Of a stretch of 64,000 nucleotides of DNA, positions 41,093 through 50,900 are shown piece after piece (within the stretch, counting starts at the first letter, position 1; the number at the start of each line of letters is the position of its first letter). The DNA comes from Posidonia oceanica (taxonomy: Eukaryota > Streptophyta > Magnoliopsida > Alismatales > Posidoniaceae): positions 96,800,501 through 96,864,500 of the forward strand of contig JAZBRS010000020.1 of the NCBI GenBank assembly GCA_037176725.1, in the 5' to 3' direction. The translations under genes and the position numbers were made by a program. The notes under the pieces are model-generated. The model worked only from the letters and a program-made list of their open reading frames with translations. It made no database searches and was not told the origin of the DNA.

Positions 41093-42949
41093 TCATTTCA
41101 AATCCTCTTCTATGCTTCCTGATTTTTTCAAAATATCCATAGCAATTTCTATTCTTAGTCTCGGTATATCTACTTGAATGAATGAAAATGGCTTCTTCAA
41201 CGCAATGCATTCACATGCCTTAAGCAAAAATACACTATAGTCGTTGCTGTCTAGAGCTTGCTATGGGAAATCCGAAACAAAGGTAAGATACCATTCATCA
41301 ATAGAGTCTATAGGATATTTGGATCATTGGAAGAACACTTTCATCAACATAACCTACGTATTATTCATAGAATCAAGTAAATGAGTCAATAGTTCAAGTT
41401 GCATTCATATAGTTCAGATATTTTATATTTAGTATTGCTAAATAAAGAATGTTTACTTGTAGTATAGTACAATGAAACTTAGTTTCACTTACCCATCTCC
41501 TGATTTCATTGTCACGCTTTTTTTTCCCTTTCTTTGAGTTGTATGATTTGAAAATTTTGTTAGATATGTCGATATCAAGTAAATGTCAATGTGTTCCAGA
41601 ATTTAGTGGAAACAACCAATGGTCAATTTTTCTTAGATACTCTTGGAAGATGTTCAATTATTTATCTACATATTTCCAATCTTTCAAAGAAACAAAGTAG
41701 GGATCTGTGACGTATTTGTTTGGGTAAAAGGTCAAATAAGTATATGTTATTTTCAGTATTTTACTGAATCATATAGATAAATTTATTTTTATAAAATGTT
41801 GTAATTACTGATAAAATCTTTGACATACAGTGATATATGACATCACAAATCTTGTTGAATCCTTTAGTGTTGGTGATTTCATGATCTTCTTGTCTAATAT
41901 TCCACTCAAGTAACAGTTTATCACCTAATTGAATATACCATTAGCAATATGATAATAAAAGTGAATTTAATAAGACATAATTTAATTATACATACCAATC
42001 CTTGAATTGCTTGACCATACAATAGCTTCTTTATTTCATTCCCCATGCAAGTGTCATCTTCGACATCAAAGTATATTTTCCCACTGTAGAAAGATACCAG
42101 ACATGTTTGAATACATATGGCATTGGATAAATAATTCAGTAATTACTGAAATACTCCAATGTTGGATTATGTTATAATCAGAACATAAAGCATTAAATAC
42201 CAACTTACAATTTATTAATACTAGAAATAAAATATTCAACCAAGTTGTTATCATTAGATGCAAAGATTCCTTTGTAGCTGGCTGATGGTATTCTTCTAGG
42301 ATGTTGTAAATAACATAAATAACAATTCAATAAAATATTAATTACAAAATTTTTTTTTTTTTAGGTTGAATGATTACCTTCGTTTCTCTGTCCAATTTTG
42401 GTTTCATAGTTGTCTTTCTTCTTTTTTCCACCTTTACTCTGTTACATAAGGAACTAACAAATACGTCATCTTTATTGTTCTTATCATTTCCTCCTTGTTC
42501 AACTTTTTCCTTGTCTTTATCTACAATCTGTATTGTTGGTCTCTTTTGGGCATCTTCAGTTATTTTAACCACAAAAGGTTGTACATCCAAGCATTCTTCA
42601 TATCCAATTGGGACAGAATCTTTTTTAGCATAATTCTTCAATATAGCAACTTGTTTTTCCAGTTCTTTGTTCCATTGTAGAAGTTTCTCATTGCCCAAAA
42701 TCAATTGACCTTTTTCTCTCTTTGTTTGTTTCAATTCTTCCTCCATATTTCGAAGTATTTGTTCCTTTTCCTCATTGTCTTTTTCATACATTTTCTGTTT
42801 TAGTTCCAATTCATCAATCTTATGCTTCAACACTTTAGTAAATTCAGCATTTACTAAAACTAATGCTGAACTTCTTCCTATATCATAGTCCGTGATAGGA
42901 CCAGTGTTAATATCAGAAAAAAGTGAGCCTTCCATCAAGGTCATCACCT
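41093..42949 (-). pseudogene. ULP1-like (peptidase C48) cysteine protease pseudogene with coiled-coil exon
   Basis: Exons on the minus strand, bounded by plausible AG and GT(A)AG/GTATGT sites: 42949-42377 (coiled coil, KIDELELKQKMYEKDNEEKE, then a basic tail), 42299-42209, 42085-41996, 41923-41829, about 41700-41493, and about 41300-41093. The fifth carries a FPLNSGTH-stop-HLLDID line: the catalytic His of the usual HW pair and the following Asp can be placed, but the Trp is a TGA. The last carries QALDSNDYSVFLLKACECIA where active enzymes have D-C-G-V-F, so the nucleophile Cys is Tyr. Other stops are present. ULP1-like proteases cleave SUMO or related tags, and plant transposons of the Mutator class often carry such genes. 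I infer a dead transposon-borne or host copy; I see no terminal inverted repeats. Its 5' side is cut by the LINE. Confidence 0.6.
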
Positions 42950-43118
42950 ACAACATAGATTCCAAATATTACATTAAACTGTTAACAAGATTGTTGATGT
43001 AAATTGGTCCACTCAAAATGCAAGTCATTTTTTTTACTGAATTATTGGGATAAATTGATAGATAAAGTTTAGTAATTTATTGAATGAACTAATACTAAAT
43101 TGACACTCTTACATGAGA
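42950..43118. other. Presumed intron sequence of the ULP pseudogene, interrupted by LINE
   Basis: AT-rich, with no ORF. A TATGTTGTAG acceptor-like site precedes the coiled-coil exon. Confidence 0.35.
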
Positions 43119-45955
43119 TTTTTTTTTTGGCAATAGAAATTTTATATATTAATAATAAGGGCGAGAGTACAATAAAGAATGATACACCTCAATGCGAGGA
43201 TATGGACCCATCATTCACCAGTCCATTTGTTAGTCTTAAAAAACTCCTTTCCAAAAACCCATTCCCTTGGGAGAAAAGGAGAGGAGAAAAAGACTAACTT
43301 GTACTCCTTCTAGTCCTCAAACTAGAAATCCCCTATCTATCAAGATTGCAAATGCCCTTAAGTTCTCTTGGAAGCTCAGTGAAATTGTGATATAGCTGAT
43401 TGGAATGCCTATGCCCACCCTCCTTAGCTATGAAGTTTGCCGCTCCATTTCCTTCCCAATAGCAATGTGAGAAGTTAACTGAAAATCTCTGTAGAATACG
43501 TCGCCACCAAATGCTACATCACTAGCTAACCTTGATCTTCCTTTGCAACATATGCACCACCTGTAAAGAGTCTGACTGGACCTCTGTCACCATAATTCCA
43601 TTCTCGTCACACAAAACCAGAAGATCCCAAACTGCTCTCATTTCAACTTCATTATTCGTGATATCATCATAGTAATGTGAAAAAGCTAGCTGCACCTGAC
43701 CACCTCTATCTCTAACATGACCTCCACCTCCTGCTTTAGACAAGGACGAAGAATCATCCATGTTGGCCTTGAATCCACACGATGGAGGAAGCCACTTGAT
43801 AATACAATAGTGTTCAAGAAGAGAGAAAGGGACATCGAAACCCACAAGCTGTAGAGAACTGACATGGCCACCCAATGAAGTGAAGCTCTTATGATGTAAC
43901 ATGTGGTTACATTCAGCAACAATCTTCATGGTAATCTGCCACCATCCCAGATAATGACCAGAGAATCTCCTATTGCATCGCTCCCAGATATGCCTGCAAA
44001 TAAAACCTGGGAGAAACCAGATAAGAGCATGCCTATAAGAGGACATCTTGGCAAAATCATGTCAATCATAGATAGTAGAAAGTAGATCCCCATAGCTTTG
44101 CATATGGAGAGCATTGTTGAAGAAAGACCAGACGTTGATACCCAACTCCCCATGAAAAAGCAAGTGATTCAACGTCTCCACCTGTGAACTAATACAACAA
44201 TTGCACTTGGAGACAAAATCAACAGATCTTCTTCGAACATTAGCATCCACCACCACAGTTTTCCAAGCAATTCGCCATAAGAACAAAGACATCTTTGCAG
44301 GCAACACCCCAGCCTATATCCACCTATTCCTTTTATTCATACGAGTATTGGTCTTAAGTGCCAACAATGCACTCTTAATGGAGAAAGTTCCGTCTGATTG
44401 AGGCATCCAAACAAGTCTGTCCCTGTCACCCTGCCAGTCAACGTGAAGTTCCCTAAGCCCATGCCACATATTGGTCACCTCCTCTTCATCACCTCCAACC
44501 TGATCCACAAAGAGATCCCTATTGTAGAACACATCCGCAACTCTGACTCTCAAATCTGTGAAAGGCTGATGAACCAAATGATTGAACAGGATACCCTTTG
44601 CATACCATTTATCCATCCAAAAAGACCTGTCACCTTTGTTTATAATCCAGCAGGAATGTGAAATCACCCAAGGCATGACAAACATAAGAGATTTCCAACA
44701 TACTGAAGCAAAATAAGGCACTAGAGCATACCACCCTTGAATATCCACTTTATATTTAGTAGCACAAAAAATACTCCAAAGAGACTCTTTTAGCAACAAC
44801 TTCCAACAACTTTTAATATTGAAAAGGTGAAGCATATCCTGAAACTTACGAATTCCAAGCCCATTATCATTTAAAGATCTTGTACAGGCCTCCCATCTAA
44901 CCCAGCGATGCATCTTCCTTCCATCCTTGGAGCCCCACAAGAAATCACGTAGCAACCTATCAATCTCATCAATGACATGCAATGACACCTTCAAACTTGC
45001 AAAATATGCAATTGAATAGAGAAAAGCACACTCTTTACTAAGGTAAGACGATCAGCCATACTAAAGAATATAAAACCCCAGCTATCAATTCACTTGCGAA
45101 TCTTCTCGACAAGAGGCCTTACATAGGTCCCCTTAAAGTGACTAGCCGCAATAGGTGCACCTAAGTAGATCAACGGCCAAGAGTCCTTAGAGAACCCAGT
45201 ACAAAGCTCAATCGAATCACTTCTATTAGTCGTTTGCTGCCAATAATAGTTGCATTTGTTTCTGCTCATATGCTGTCCAGAGTAGTGTTCATACCTCTTA
45301 ATGAAATCCATGAGGTTAGACACAGAAGTTCCATCAGCTCTACCAAAAAGTAATGCATCATCTGCAAAGAATAAATGAGTAGGACTGACCCCTTTCCCTG
45401 CCGTGGCAAACCTTTTATAGAAGCCTCTATGAAACAACAAATTGATCCCCCTACTAAACACCTCTTGAGCCAGAATGAATAAAGATGGAGAGAGAGGCTC
45501 ACCTTGTTTAAGACCACTTGAGGATTTAAAAAACCCGGCCTTCCCATTAATAATGACATAGAATCAATTATTATTGAGAGTTCTCCTTACCAAATCCACA
45601 AACCTTTCTAAGAACCTAAAACACCGAAGCACATGAAAGAGAAAGTTCCATTCCATTCTGTCATATGCTTTCAACATATCCATCTTGAATTCAACATTTC
45701 CCCCATTTGCACTTTTTACCCATATCCACCACCATCAATTCCTGGGTCAACTGTACATGATCATAGATATCTCTGCCTTGCACAAAACCTGCCTACTCCA
45801 CCCCAATCAACTTAGGAAGCCAAGATATCATTCTGTTATTTAGAATTTTAGAGCATACCTTAGAAGCCACATTTCCTACACTGACAGGCCTGAATTGTGC
45901 AAAACTGATTGGGCTCTCAACTTTAGGAATAAGACAAATCATAGAGGCAGTAATA
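43119..45955 (-). mobile_element. LINE fragment 1 (plant L1-type), 5'-truncated
   Basis: A plus-strand T run at 43119-43128 is the A tail. Reading leftwards from about 45955 the fragment enters within RT and ends with an RNase H domain and 3' untranslated sequence (43129-43520). It lies in the ULP pseudogene in the same orientation as that gene. At 45947-45971 it meets LINE fragment 2 head-to-head. Confidence 0.85.
43522..45955 (-). pseudogene. LINE ORF2 remnant: reverse transcriptase, zf-RVT, RNase H
   Basis: RT segments in order: SMICLIPKVESPISFAQFRP, GFVQGRDIYDHVQLTQELM, KAYDRMEWNFLF, LKQGEPLSPSLFILAQEV, and the catalytic FADDALLFGRADG (about 45355-45371). Then YLGAPI, HVIDEIDRLLRDFLWGS, and an AWKTVV-type linker with the C-x2-C...H zinc region (KCNCCISS..ETLNHLLFHGE, 44307-44062). 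The C-terminal RNase H (44046-43522) has NNEVEMRAVWDLL and EVQSDSLQVV. Stops and frame changes occur throughout. Active proteins of this type nick the target and copy their own RNA. Confidence 0.8.
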
Positions 45956-45962
45956 CTCCTGT

Positions 45963-47467
45963 GCAGTAATATTCTTTGCGGATGATGTATTACTTTTTGG
46001 TAGAGCTGATGGAACTTTTGTGTCTAATCTCATGGATTTCATTGAGAGGTATGAACGCTACTCTGGATAGCATATGGGCAGAAACAAATGCAACTATTAT
46101 TGGCAGCACACCGCTGATAGAAGTGATTCGATTGAGCTTCGTACTGGGTTCTCTATGGGCTCTTGGCCATTGATCTACTTGGGTGCACCTATTGCAAATG
46201 GTTGCTTTAAGGCACCTAATGCATATTTTGACAGTTTTGAAGGTGCCGTTGCATGTCATTGATGAGATTGATAGGTTGCTACATGATTTCTTGTGGGGCT
46301 CCAAGGATGGAAGGAAGATGCATCACTGGGTTAGATGGGAGGCCTGTACAAGATCTTTGAATGATAATGGGCTTGGAATTCATAAGTTTCAAGATATGCT
46401 TCACCTTTTCAAGATTAAAAGTTGTTGGAAGTTGTTGCTAAAAGAGTCTCTTTGGAGTATTTTTTGTGCTACTAAATATAAAGTGGATATTCAAGGGTGG
46501 TATGATCCAGTGCCTTCTTTTGCTTCGGTACGTTGGAAATCTCTTATGTCTGTCATGCCTTGGGTGATTTCTCAATCCTACTGGATTATAAACAAAGGTG
46601 TCAGGTCTTTTTGGATGGATAAATGGTATGCAAAGGGTATCCTGTTCAATCATTTGGTTCATCAACCTTTCACAGATTTGAGAGTCAGAGTTGTGGACGT
46701 GTTCTACAATAGGGATCTCTTTGTGGATCAGGTTGGAGGTGATGAAGAGGAGGTGACCAATATGTCGTGTGGGCTCAAGGAACTTCACGTTGACTGCCAG
46801 GATGACAGGGACAGACTTGTTTGGATGCCTCAATCAGACAGAACTTTCTCCATTAAGAGTTCATCGTTGGCTCTTAAGACCAGTACTCGTATGAATAAAA
46901 GGAGTAGGTGGATATAGGCAGGGGTGTTGCCTACAAAGATGTCTTTGTTCTTATGGTGAATTGCTTAGAATGCAATGGCGATGGATGCTATTGTTCAAAG
47001 AAGATTTGTTGATTTTGTTTCCAAGTGCAACTATTGTATTAGTTCACAGGTGGAGATGTTGAATCACTTGCTTTTTCATGGGGAGTTGGGTATCAACGTC
47101 TGCTCTTTCTTCAACAATGCTCTCCATATGCAAAGTTACGAGGATCTACTTTCTACTATCTCTGCTTGGCATGATTTTGCCAAGATGTCCTCTTACAAGC
47201 ATGCTCTTATCGGGTTTCTCCCAAGTTTTATTTGCTGGCATATCTGGAAGGAACGATGCAATAGGAGATTCTCTGGTCATTATCTGGGATGGCGGCAGAT
47301 TACCATGATGATTGTTGCTGAATGTAACCATAGGTTACGTCTCAAGAGCTTCACTTCATTGGGTGGCCAAGTCAGTTCTCTACAGCGTGTCGGTTTCAAT
47401 GTCCCTTTCTCTCTTCTTGAACGTTGTTGTATTGTCAGGTGGCTTCCTCCATCATGTGGATTCAAGG
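45963..47467 (+). pseudogene. LINE fragment 2, inverted relative to fragment 1
   Basis: It starts at RT motif C (FADDVLLFGRADG, 45973) and runs through YLGAPI, HVIDEIDRLLHDFLWGS, the zinc region (KCNYCISSQVEMLNHLLFHG) and up to WLPPSCGFK, where element D's LTR begins. It is about 90 percent similar by eye to fragment 1, lacks about 117 bp present there after YLGAPI, and has several stops. Fragment 1 continues into RNase H where this one is cut. Confidence 0.8.
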
Positions 47468-47663
47468 TGTAGACACCCCGTTTTGACAACTGGTCGTTGG
47501 TGGATCTCTCTGGAAGCTTGCTCGGATCGTGGCATGGCAGACCTAAACCCCACCTTTGACCCAAAACCCTCCAAACCTACCCAAACCCAGTTTACACCAA
47601 AGTGTAGGCCCATTAGTAGCCCAACACACCCTACAGTAGGCCCTGTTAAGTCAGGAGGTTGTT

Positions 47664-47740
47664 GTTGCCTGTCCTAGAGGCGACTCGTGCCGTCGCCTCT
47701 TATAGCGGCAACTTGTGCTTTCGCCATGCTGAGAGGCGAC
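47664..47740 (+). repeat. 28-bp hairpin-module array, LTR D upstream set
   Basis: Units at 47664 (GTTGCC-N9-GGCGAC), 47692 (GTCGCC-N9-GGCAAC) and 47720 (TTCGCC-N9-GGCGAC). Spacers are TCGTGCC and TTGTGCT. The position in the LTR, 200-270 bp from its start, corresponds to LTR C's upstream set. Confidence 0.8.
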
Positions 47741-49000
47741 AACGCCCTCTGCCTGCTTGAGCCCCAGCCGTGCGTTTTCAAACTCGTCGCGTGCGTGAAC
47801 TGCCTGCTGCCGACCGTCACCTCCCTGACAGGAGGAGGACTTTTGCGACCCCTGCCACCCTGCGCCACTTACTCCCTGCCACCCTCCGTCACCTCCGTCC
47901 TGACGCCCGATCACCTCCTGCCCGCTGCTACCCTGTGCGAGCTCGCCGGATAAAACCCACAGAACCCAACACCGTTCAAACCACCACACGAAAATTCTGA
48001 GAGAACCAGTGAGCACCCAGCCTCCCCAAGGGATCCTGAGTGTTCCCCCCATGTGTGAGAAGCAATCCCGTGCGTTCCCCAGCCTCCAGGCCGCCTCCGA
48101 GCTCACCGTCCGTTTGCCGTCACCTTTGCCGGCCGACTACAGCACACATCTCCAGCCGTTTCACAGGTGAATTTTCTTCACCCTTAGCGTAGAAAGGTTC
48201 GTGATGTTTGTGCATGTTTTCCTGTGTACATAGATTGCATGTTTTCCCCTTGTTTTTCGTCGTTCCTCGGAGTCTGGCAATGGGTTCGCTGCCCGCATGA
48301 GGCCGTCGGCCTGTAAGTGCATGGCAGCCCTCGTCTCGACCCCCGTGGTTCGCTTGAGGTCACTGGAAGCTTCCCGACCCTCCTCCTCCTCCGTTCGATC
48401 TACCCGGCCCCTTCTTTGAGCTCCCAGCCGTCTCAACGGCCGATGATGCGAAGTGGCCACCGGCGATCATCGGTGAAGGTGGGGAAGGGATGCTGACCGC
48501 TTCCTCTTCGCTGCCTCGCTTCTCTCGCATCCCCCTTACCCTCACGAAGCTTCACAGCCAAGCTCTTTGACTCGCTGGCCGCTCCAGTGGGTGGAATCCA
48601 TCGAGCTTCGGTGGCGAAAAAGGGGGGACGAGTGGAGCGATTCACGCATCCATTTCCCACACTAAGAGTGTGGTTCTATTCGTGGGAGTGCCATCATGCT
48701 TCCCCGATCAAGTTTTGCATTTTTTGCATCGCCGGTGATGTGGGATTTGGAGATGAAATTCAGTGACTGGACTGCCAGGTGCGTCGCCTGTTCTAGCGGC
48801 GACTAGTCTCGCATTTCTGGCAGTCCCCTGGTCGAACTTTGAGCCGATATATCTCGTGATCTAGGCCCCCATTTTGCAATGTAATCATATGGTTTTAATC
48901 TTGGATATGCCCTCTAGCTTTCCATGTTTTTTGTTTCGCGTTTCATGTCGTCTACATAGCATTTTGCCGGCGATGAATGTCCCTATCTGAAGCAACTTTG

Positions 49001-49105
49001 GCCGCCTATTCGAGGGGCGACTTGTGCTGTCACTGCGAATATCGGTGACGTGTGCTGTTGCTGCGCCTAGCAGCGACGTGTGCTGTCACCGTGGTGGTAG
49101 GCGAC
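49001..49105 (+). repeat. 28-bp hairpin-module array, LTR D downstream set (four units, exact period)
   Basis: Units start at 49001, 49029, 49057 and 49085. Arms are GCCGCC/GGCGAC, GTCACT/GGTGAC, GTTGCT/AGCGAC and GTCACC/GGCGAC, each with a nine-base loop. The seven-base spacers are TTGTGCT, GTGTGCT and GTGTGCT. The second and third units keep pairing although both arms differ from the commonest form. Confidence 0.9.
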
Positions 49106-49731
49106 ACAGGCCAGAAGCCAGACTGTGGACAGAGCCCCCTGTTTGTCGCCTTGTGTTTCGTTTACTTGACTTGCTTTGCTCTAATTTTGTTTCCCTGGCT
49201 TATTTACCGTCATATCATGGCATTTCAACTTTAATTAATCATTTTGGCATGGTTTTACTAAGCTTTGCATGGTTTATAAATGCATGTTGCATACCGCCCT
49301 TAGGCGAACATAAATCGGCGTTATATGCCAACATTAGCCACACAAGAGCGGATTGGCCAAGAAAGACCGACTTCCTCGGGCGTGTCTGGGGTGCCTAACA
49401 CCTTCCCCGCGCGTAACAGGAGTCCTTACCCTTTCTCTGGACCGTAATGACCTTGTGCCATACACATTTGGATCGGATTTGCATGTTTTCGAACTGCAAG
49501 AGTTTTTCTGCATGTTTTCGCATACGGTTTTCCTAGTCTCTCGGTTTTTAATAGATTAGGTGGCGACTCCGTGTCTTTTCTCTTGTTTTCCTTTGCGTTC
49601 GCCCATTTTTCGGTATTTTCGAGTCGATTTCCCCCCAGATTCACCATTGGCCGTGGCCCCTCTCTCCGGCTAACACGCGCAAGCTCTGGCAACGTGCGAC
49701 CGCGTCGCCGAGGACGGTGGTTACAGGAAAG

Positions 49732-49750
49732 TGGCGACTCCGTTGGGGAT
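49732..49750 (+). other. Primer binding site of element D (tRNA-Arg)
   Basis: TGGCGACTCCGTTGGGGAT, one difference from A's PBS. Confidence 0.85.
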
Positions 49751-50900
49751 GATAGACTTCGACTTTCGTTTTTCGCCTTTCCACTTCTGTGTGGTTTACT
49801 TTTGCTTAGTTTAGCATTTAATTAACATGTTATCTTGATTTTTGCGTTAATCCTTGCCTTTTGCTTAGTTTAGCATTTAATTACCATGTTTGCTTGATTA
49901 TCGCATTAATCCATGCCTTTTGTTTGGTGTTCGGCTTATTTTACACAAATATGCTATGTCACCTCACTTATACACATGCCATGCTTATACATGCCTTTTG
50001 ATGTGTTGATTGTCTCTTATTTTCACTAATCATGTGACACAACACTAACACATATCATGAGCATGCCTTTTGCAATGATGTGTAATGCTTTGCTTGCCAT
50101 AATTGGGTGATTTTCTTCCCCTTTTGCACTAATCCTAAGGACAATTAGAGATTGATTGTTTCCTCCCCATGGCTAATTAAAAATGGCAAGTAAAGTCAGT
50201 TCTAGGAACAACTAGAGACATAAACACACCTTCATCCCCCCTTGGGTTAATAAAACATGCAAGTAAAAAGCTTTAATCATGTTTGCATGAATAATCATAT
50301 AGGGCATGCGTCTTCTCATCTCTGAGTCCGCCTACCAGTCTGAGAAGGGCAGTATCGGTCTCTTGTTCCATCGCTTTGGTGTGGGGCGAGTTAGTCAGTC
50401 TGTCCCCCTTTATCAGGGGTCGTGTCGGTGTTAGTAGAGGGTACAACCCATGCTTTGGCAGGGTCGAGGCTCCTAACACACCACCCATTATTGCCTGAGC
50501 TTTGGCCAGGATTTAGACGAGGACCTTTCTTTTTGCCTGAGTCGGAGACCTGTACACCTGTGAGAGTCCGAAGTAGACAGCCTACTAGGACACACTAGAC
50601 TGGTGAGAGAGAGAGAGAATACTAGAAAGCATCCATTTGCATGAGTGCCATTCATACCATAATTAAAAACACTTGCATTCTTTCTTCAGGTTTTAACCCT
50701 TGTTTATCGTGTCTGTTGCACAGGTCAATGAGAGAGTTCCCTAGTCAGAGCTTGAGTTTTTCCATCACAGACGCCCCTCTTGCGACACCTTTTCTCGACC
50801 ATCCTCTCCCGAGCTATCCACCTTTGCGACGATAGCTCGTCTTAGGACCCGTCCTCTCATTTACCGTCGCAACCCCGTTCACACTCGCCCACGGTCACCC
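49751..50900 (+). other. Leader of element D
   Basis: The conserved leader block is at 50283-50560. At 49800-49920 a line of about 65 bp (TTTTGCTTAGTTTAGCATTT...) is duplicated in tandem. No gene is supported. Confidence 0.65.

Larger units (their letters stand above)
47468..49725 (+). repeat. 5' LTR of element D (about 2.26 kb)
   Basis: It starts TGTAGACACCCCGTTTTGAC and ends GGTTACA; GGAAAG separates it from the PBS. It contains hairpin modules at 47664-47740, a single one at 48783-48803, and a four-unit array at 49001-49105. The conserved block is at 49354-49460 and the PBS-like GGTGGCGACTCCG at about 49560. ORFs here are short and unsupported. Confidence 0.85.

Noticed and set aside
42610..42680. 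Plus-strand ORFs across 42370-42680
   Set aside because: Shadow of the coiled-coil exon on the minus strand.
49001..49105. Ordinary minisatellite as full explanation of the 28-base arrays
   Set aside because: Constant period alone would fit, but a preserved dyad inside each unit, recurrence at matching sites in two LTRs and shared unit order with element E are not explained by slippage only. It remains the null hypothesis.
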